Source: Roseivirga sp. UBA7431 (GTDB taxonomy: Bacteria; Bacteroidota; Bacteroidia; Cytophagales; Cyclobacteriaceae). From it: DNA of 57,926 nt. The DNA is taken from contig DLQN01000009.1 of the NCBI GenBank assembly GCA_002477595.1, forward strand, positions 1-57,926, in the 5' to 3' direction. Of this stretch, positions 52,798 through 57,926 are shown piece by piece. Each line of letters begins with the position of its first letter. Positions within the stretch are counted from its first letter, which is position 1. The notes below the pieces were generated by a model. That model did no database searches and was not told the origin of the DNA. It was given only the letters and a program-made list of their open reading frames with translations. Made by a program: the position numbers and the translations under genes.

Positions 52798-54204
52798 ATG
52801 AAGCGATTCCTTTTTGCCACTATCCCTTTCCTATGCCTGCTTAACTGCACTAATACAGCAGAAGAGCAAGTAGATGTTCTCATTCAACATGCCAATGTCA
52901 TTGACGTAAATACGGGAGAAGTATCAGGAGAGATGAGCATTGGAATCAGAAACGATTCAATTGTCTACCTCGGAAACGGAAACTCAAACTTTTCAGCAAG
53001 CCAGACTATTGATGCCACCGGAAAATATGTTATCCCTGGTCTTTGGGATATGCACGTACATTTTCGTGGGGGTGATGAATTGATTGGAGAGAACAAAAAC
53101 CTTCTCCCCCTCTTTGTTGCGAATGGGATTACTGGTGTTCGCGAAGCAGGTGGTGATATGACCACTGAGATTTTCAAATGGCGGGCAGAAATGGAGAATG
53201 GATCGTTAATCGGACCAATGATTTATACCTCAGGACCAAAGCTGGATGGGCCGAGGGCCACTTGGGCCGGTTCAATCCCTGTAGTGACGAAAGAAGATGC
53301 GGTGATTGCGATTGATTCATTGGAACAAATGAATGTCGATTTCATCAAACTCTATGATAGCCGAGTGACAAGAGAGGCTTATATCTGGATATTAGAAGAA
53401 GCCGAAAGACGCGGCATTAGAACATCTGGCCACATGCCTTTCACAGTGATGTTAGAAGAAGCAGTAACTGCAGGACTAGGCTCAGTTGAGCACCTCTACT
53501 ACATATTAAAAGGCTCTTCCACAGAAGAACAACAGGTAACTGATGACAACATCAATCGAAAAGCTAGTTTCTGGGGATCGATGACCACCCTAATGGACAG
53601 TTATTCTGAAGAACAGGCTCAAAAAGCCTTCAAAATGTTGGTGGACAATGACACCTATGTGACACCAACCATGCATATTGGAAACACACTTTCTTACCTT
53701 GATCGCGATGACCATAGTAATGACGAATACCTGAATTATATCGGTGAAGGCATAATCGAAACGTATCAAGGTCGAATCAGAAGTGCGGCACGGGCTTCAG
53801 AAGAATTTATCGCTATGCGACACCGTTTGAATACCGCCTTTAAAAACTTAGTCCCTAAAATGAGTGCTGCAGGTGTTTCCCTTTTGGCAGGATCAGATTC
53901 AGGCGCCTCAAATTCTTATACGTATCAGGGTATTTCGTTACATCAGGAATTGGCGGCTTTAGTTGATGCAGGATTAAGCCCTATAGAAGCGCTAAAAGCA
54001 GCTACCATCAATGGTGCAAAGTTCTTAAGAGTAGAGGACTTCTATGGCACATTAGCTGTCGGAAAATCCGGAGACGTCTTGGTTCTTGATGCAAATCCAT
54101 TGGAGGACATTACGAATACACAAAAGATCAATACGCTTGTGATGAAGTCTAAAACCTATAGTTCTGCTGACTTAAAGGCGATGTTGGAGTCTGTTAGGAA
54201 GTGA
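52798..54204 (+). CDS. Amidohydrolase family lipoprotein
   Basis: 468 residues. Lipobox LLNC (Cys17), then an amidohydrolase barrel: WDMHVHF metal ligands, later histidines in SGHMPFTV and GSVEHLYY and the catalytic Asp in LLAGSDSGA. The layout (imidazolonepropionase-like, lipid-anchored) is common among Bacteroidetes periplasmic or surface peptidase-type hydrolases. A Lys in the fourth strand (DFIKLYDSR) could be the carboxylated ligand of a two-metal site. Substrate unknown. Confidence 0.88.
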   Translation: MKRFLFATIPFLCLLNCTNTAEEQVDVLIQHANVIDVNTGEVSGEMSIGIRNDSIVYLGNGNSNFSASQTIDATGKYVIPGLWDMHVHFRGGDELIGENKNLLPLFVANGITGVREAGGDMTTEIFKWRAEMENGSLIGPMIYTSGPKLDGPRATWAGSIPVVTKEDAVIAIDSLEQMNVDFIKLYDSRVTREAYIWILEEAERRGIRTSGHMPFTVMLEEAVTAGLGSVEHLYYILKGSSTEEQQVTDDNINRKASFWGSMTTLMDSYSEEQAQKAFKMLVDNDTYVTPTMHIGNTLSYLDRDDHSNDEYLNYIGEGIIETYQGRIRSAARASEEFIAMRHRLNTAFKNLVPKMSAAGVSLLAGSDSGASNSYTYQGISLHQELAALVDAGLSPIEALKAATINGAKFLRVEDFYGTLAVGKSGDVLVLDANPLEDITNTQKINTLVMKSKTYSSADLKAMLESVRK

Positions 54205-54206
54205 TA

Positions 54207-54355
54207 TCCGTCATTGCGGGGAAAAAATCGTGCGATAGCTGAGATTTTGACGCGGCAATCCCCCTGAGCCAAGCAGATCTATCAGCTGATAGCGCTAGTG
54301 CCATCAACAGACGGATTCTTTCACTCCGCTGCGCTTCATTCAGAATGACAGTATC
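54207..54355. repeat. Composite extragenic repeat
   Basis: The spacer between the amidohydrolase and icmF begins CGTCATTGCGGGG, has CGCGGCAATCCCC, and ends with GGATTCTTTCACTCCGCTGCG then CATTCAGAATGACAG, which is CGTCATTCTGAATG-type sequence on the minus strand. Two such elements in opposite orientation give a large imperfect palindrome. Related to the copy at 12683-12725. No coding sequence. Confidence 0.6.
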
Positions 54356-54404
54356 GTTGACTGATTACTAATTAACCATCCCCAATTACCAGCCGCTAGG
54401 CACC

Positions 54405-57400
54405 TTACATGTTTCTTCGGTACTGACCACCAACCTCAAAAAGAGCATTGGTGATCTGACCAAGAGAGCAATACTTACAAGCTTCCATCAATTCTTCAAA
54501 CAGGTTATCGTTTTGGATGGCTGCAGTTTGTAGTCTCCGGATAATATCCTCTTGCTTGGAAGCATTCCCTTCATGTAGGTCTTTCAACATGGTGATCTGA
54601 TATTCCTTCTCTTCCGAAGTCGCACGGATTACTTCTTTCGGTAATACCGTTGGCGAACCTTTAGAACTTAAGAAAGTATTCACTCCAATGATTGGGAATT
54701 CACCTGTATGCTTTAAGGTCTCGTAGTACAATGACTCTTCTTGAATCTTACTACGTTGATACATGGTTTCCATTGCACCTAATACGCCCCCTCTTTCGGT
54801 GATACGGTCAAACTCAAGCAACACAGCTTCTTCAACTAAGTCGGTTAACTCCTCAGTGATAAATGAGCCTTGCATCGGGTTCTCATTTTTAGAGAGCCCA
54901 AGTTCCTTGTTGATGATCAACTGAATGGCCATTGCCCTACGTACTGACTCTTCAGTCGGTGTAGTGATGGCTTCATCATAAGCATTGGTGTGAAGCGAGT
55001 TACAGTTATCGTAAATCGCATACAAGGCTTGAAGTGTAGTTCTGATATCGTTAAAATCGATCTCCTGTGCATGAAGCGATCGGCCTGAAGTCTGAATGTG
55101 ATACTTCAGCATTTGTGCCCTTGGGTTAGCCTCATACTTATGCTTCAAAGCTTTCGCCCAAATTCTTCTCGCCACACGACCAATGACTGCATATTCAGGA
55201 TCGATACCATTAGAAAAGAAGAACGACAAGTTCGGTCCGAAGGCATTGATATCCATTCCTCTGCTCAAATAGTATTCTACGTAAGTAAAGCCATTGGAAA
55301 GTGTAAAAGCCAACTGTGTAATTGGGTTAGCACCCGCCTCGGCAATATGGTAACCCGAAATAGAAACTGAATAGAAGTTTCTTACGGCCTGGTCAATAAA
55401 GTACTGCTGAACATCTCCCATTAATCGAAGGGCAAATTCAGTAGAGAAAATACAAGTATTTTGTGCTTGATCTTCTTTTAAAATATCAGCCTGAACCGTT
55501 CCTCTAACATTAGAAAGCGTTTTTTCCTTAATTGGCTCATACACTTCGGCAGGAAGTACTTGATCGCCCGTCACCCCCAGAAGCATAAGGCCAAGTCCAT
55601 CATTTCCTTCTGGTAATTCGCCTTGATACAGAGGTCTCGCAACTCCTTTGTCTTTGTATATCTTTACAATTTTAGCTTCGATTTCTTTCTCTAGGCCATT
55701 CTCTTTGATATAGACTTCACATTGCTGATCGATAGCAGCATTCATGAAAAAGCCTAGAAGCATCGGTGCAGGCCCGTTGATGGTCATTGAAACCGAAGTC
55801 GTTGGATTTGATAGGTCAAAACCAGAGTAAAGCTTCTTAGCGTCATCTAAGCAGCAAATGCTCACTCCCGCATTACCAATCTTTCCATATATATCAGGAC
55901 GGTAATCTGGATCGTTTCCGTATAGCGTTACAGAGTCAAATGCGGTAGAAAGTCTTGCCGCAGGCATTCCCAAACTCACATAGTGGAAACGTCTGTTTGT
56001 TCTTTCAGGTCCACCTTCGCCAGCAAACATCCTTGTCGGATCTTCACCTTCTCTTTTGAAAGGGTAGATACCCGCAGTATAAGGGAATTCGCCAGGAACA
56101 TTCTCCTGAAGCGACCATCTTAATATATCTCCCCAGCTTCTGAATTTTGGTAAAGAAACTTTCGGGATTGGCGTATGCGAAAGCGACTCAGAATGGGTCT
56201 CGATTTTGATTTCTTTATCGCGTACCTTGAAGCTATACACAGGATCCGTGTATTTCTTTTTCTTGTCTTCCCAGTTTTCAATCAACTGCCAGTTATGGGG
56301 ATCAAAATCTAATTTCACTTGCTCGAAAGACTCTTGAAGCCCTTTGATCAAACGATCTTTGTCATCAATTTCTGAATCTCCTAACGTTTCGATAGACCTA
56401 TGCAAGCCATATAGCTTATCGGCAATTTCGGCTTGTGACAAAGCACGAACATCATATGATCTGTTACTTTCAGAAATCTCAGAAAGGTATCTTGTTCTCT
56501 TAGGTGGAATCACGAAGATCTTTTCAGACATCTCATTCGTAATTTCAAAAGTCGATTTCAATTCCGCTCCCGTTCGCTCGACCACTTTGTCCATGATCAC
56601 TTTGTAAAGTGAGTTCATGCCGGGATCGTTGAACTGAGACGCTATAGTACCAAACACTGGCATCTCATCAACATTGGCTGTCCAAAGCCCATGGTTACGC
56701 TGGAACTGTTTCTTGACATCGCGAAGCGCATCTAGCGCTCCACGTTTATCGAATTTATTGAGTGCAATTACATCAGCAAAATCGAGCATATCGATTTTTT
56801 CTAGCTGCGTAGCTGCACCATATTCAGGCGTCATCACATAAAGTGAAACATCTGAGTGGTCTAAAATCTCTGTATCTGACTGGCCAATCCCTGAGGTCTC
56901 AAGAATAATCAAATCATATTGTGCTGCTTTTAGTACTTGAACAGCTTCTCTTACATGTTTTGAAAGCGCAAGATTTGATTGACGCGTTGCCAATGAGCGC
57001 ATATACACACGGTCATTATTGATCGAATTCATACGAATTCTATCGCCTAATAATGCACCGCCAGTTTTCCTTTTCGAAGGATCGACAGAGATAATCGCAA
57101 TTGTTTTCTCTTCAAAATCAATCAAGAACCTTCTTACCAATTCATCTACTAAAGATGATTTACCTGAACCACCTGTACCCGTTATGCCTAAAACAGGAGT
57201 ATCGACAGCATTAGCCATTTCATGCACCTTATCCAAAACTCCTTTAGACGCCTCTGGAAAGTTTTCTGCTGCTGAAATGACCCTTGCTATTGACTTCGTG
57301 TTCTTGCCAACTAGGTCATTGATCTCACCATTCAAGTTTTCACCCGTTGGATAATCACATTGCTCGACCATATCATTGATCATGCCTTGCAATCCCATGG

Positions 57401-57785
57401 CACGTCCATCATCGGGAGCGTAAATGCGGGTAACCCCATAGTCCATCAGTTCTTTAATTTCCTCGGGAAGAATTACACCTCCGCCTCCACCAAAAATTTT
57501 GATATGCTCCGAATTCTTTTCTTTCAACAAGTCATACATGTACTTGAAGTACTCGTTATGCCCACCTTGATAAGATGTCATAGCAATAGCTTGTGCGTCT
57601 TCCTGAATGGCGGTATTCACTACCTCTTCCACACTTCTATCATGACCTAAATGAATTACCTCGCAGCCAGTGGCTTGAATAATTCTTCTCATGATATTGA
57701 TGGCGGCATCGTGCCCGTCAAATAGGGACGCTGCAGTAACAATTCTAATCTTGTTCTTAGGCTTATAAGGAGCTACTTCTTGCAT
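54405..57785 (-). CDS. icmF: Fused isobutyryl-CoA mutase IcmF (B12 domain, G-protein chaperone, mutase)
   Basis: 1126 residues in the order B12-binding (1-140; [10 protein letters not shown] with axial His25, GGGGGVIL), MeaI-type GTPase (P-loop [11 protein letters not shown], 200-210; NKFD near 343), linker, and mutase barrel (540-1126). In the active site, Phe576 ([10 protein letters not shown]) and Gln775 (EDQAQNT) take the places of methylmalonyl-CoA mutase Tyr and Arg, the pair that marks IcmF. It should interconvert isobutyryl-CoA and n-butyryl-CoA with adenosylcobalamin, with its own GTPase for cofactor loading. This connects branched-chain amino acid breakdown with the E2 gene at 31.8 kb. 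It has its own -7 box. Confidence 0.96.
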   Translation of the reverse strand: MQEVAPYKPKNKIRIVTAASLFDGHDAAINIMRRIIQATGCEVIHLGHDRSVEEVVNTAIQEDAQAIAMTSYQGGHNEYFKYMYDLLKEKNSEHIKIFGGGGGVILPEEIKELMDYGVTRIYAPDDGRAMGLQGMINDMVEQCDYPTGENLNGEINDLVGKNTKSIARVISAAENFPEASKGVLDKVHEMANAVDTPVLGITGTGGSGKSSLVDELVRRFLIDFEEKTIAIISVDPSKRKTGGALLGDRIRMNSINNDRVYMRSLATRQSNLALSKHVREAVQVLKAAQYDLIILETSGIGQSDTEILDHSDVSLYVMTPEYGAATQLEKIDMLDFADVIALNKFDKRGALDALRDVKKQFQRNHGLWTANVDEMPVFGTIASQFNDPGMNSLYKVIMDKVVERTGAELKSTFEITNEMSEKIFVIPPKRTRYLSEISESNRSYDVRALSQAEIADKLYGLHRSIETLGDSEIDDKDRLIKGLQESFEQVKLDFDPHNWQLIENWEDKKKKYTDPVYSFKVRDKEIKIETHSESLSHTPIPKVSLPKFRSWGDILRWSLQENVPGEFPYTAGIYPFKREGEDPTRMFAGEGGPERTNRRFHYVSLGMPAARLSTAFDSVTLYGNDPDYRPDIYGKIGNAGVSICCLDDAKKLYSGFDLSNPTTSVSMTINGPAPMLLGFFMNAAIDQQCEVYIKENGLEKEIEAKIVKIYKDKGVARPLYQGELPEGNDGLGLMLLGVTGDQVLPAEVYEPIKEKTLSNVRGTVQADILKEDQAQNTCIFSTEFALRLMGDVQQYFIDQAVRNFYSVSISGYHIAEAGANPITQLAFTLSNGFTYVEYYLSRGMDINAFGPNLSFFFSNGIDPEYAVIGRVARRIWAKALKHKYEANPRAQMLKYHIQTSGRSLHAQEIDFNDIRTTLQALYAIYDNCNSLHTNAYDEAITTPTEESVRRAMAIQLIINKELGLSKNENPMQGSFITEELTDLVEEAVLLEFDRITERGGVLGAMETMYQRSKIQEESLYYETLKHTGEFPIIGVNTFLSSKGSPTVLPKEVIRATSEEKEYQITMLKDLHEGNASKQEDIIRRLQTAAIQNDNLFEELMEACKYCSLGQITNALFEVGGQYRRNM

Positions 57786-57810
57786 AATTATCCTAGGTCT
57801 AAAGGGTCTG

Positions 57811-57818
57811 CAAATTTA
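57811..57818 (-). promoter_or_regulatory. Bacteroidetes -7 box for icmF
   Basis: TAAATTTG on the minus strand matches TAnnTTTG, 25 bases before the ATG at 57785. No clear -33 TTG. Confidence 0.4.
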
Positions 57819-57926
57819 GGCAAAAAGAATGGTTTTCCTAACACTTGTTAGGTAGTGTTGTTGATCCTAATTCAATTCAGAAAGGCCAGAAAAGCGTGTT
57901 TTATTACTTTTTTGATGAATGGCTTT

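Overview
The window is about 58 kb of chromosome from a Bacteroidetes bacterium, most likely a marine Cytophagales (Roseivirga/Fulvivirga-like). The clues are Bacteroidetes-type -7 boxes (TAnnTTTG), many families typical of the phylum (NamZ/DUF1343, DUF5916, DUF5995, type B sorting C-terminus, TIGR03643, fused IcmF), AT-rich codon use, no visible Shine-Dalgarno pattern and extragenic repeats of the CGTCATTNNGA type. No rRNA, tRNA, insertion sequence, phage gene or CRISPR array was seen. This is mostly housekeeping and envelope DNA, with a few unusual operons.

Region 1-6.5 kb: the 5' part of an efflux adaptor (minus strand) faces a sigma-54 response regulator and its histidine kinase (plus strand). 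Both sides of the roughly 600-bp gap carry a TGGCAC-type sigma-54 promoter match, which suggests a self-regulated system that controls the pump. An orphan acyl carrier protein, a DUF429 protein and an MsrB-MsrA fusion follow.

Region 6.6-19.4 kb: HAD phosphatase, GT2 polyprenol-phosphate mannosyltransferase-like protein, LolC/E-like permease, NamZ-like muramidase, fmt, folA, SDR, PaaN-type aldehyde dehydrogenase, a secreted unknown, ChaN-like protein, AI-2E permease, M20 peptidase and a small membrane protein.

Region 19.4-30.5 kb: zinc alcohol dehydrogenase; a tandem pair of exported DsrE-like proteins divergent from a TetR regulator with a clear palindromic operator; fabF overlapping that regulator; a four-gene envelope operon ending in an 810-residue leucine-rich repeat protein; a lipoprotein; and metZ.

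Region 30.5-38.4 kb: cinA, a lipoyl E2 acyltransferase, then the most striking locus, a tightly overlapping six-gene photolyase/cryptochrome operon. It encodes a TIGR03643 protein, a flavoprotein whose FAD domain comes first and whose alpha/beta domain seems to come last, a cryptochrome-like protein that has lost key flavin-site residues, a flavin reductase, a 45-residue DUF2256 zinc-ribbon protein, and an FeS-BCP-type cryptochrome without the iron-sulfur cysteines. Nearly every junction is an ATGA-type overlap, which implies one coordinated light or DNA-repair unit.

Region 38.4-57.9 kb: a PKD/type B sorting surface protein whose signal peptide is put out of frame by a nine-base homopolymer; bioD-bioA with a lipoprotein-like partner and a hybrid histidine kinase; DUF5916 barrel protein; OsmC; vWA lipoprotein; a DUF5995 protein whose start codon lies in an 18-bp hairpin; DUF1684; a METTL25-like methyltransferase; an amidohydrolase; a repeat-rich spacer; and icmF.
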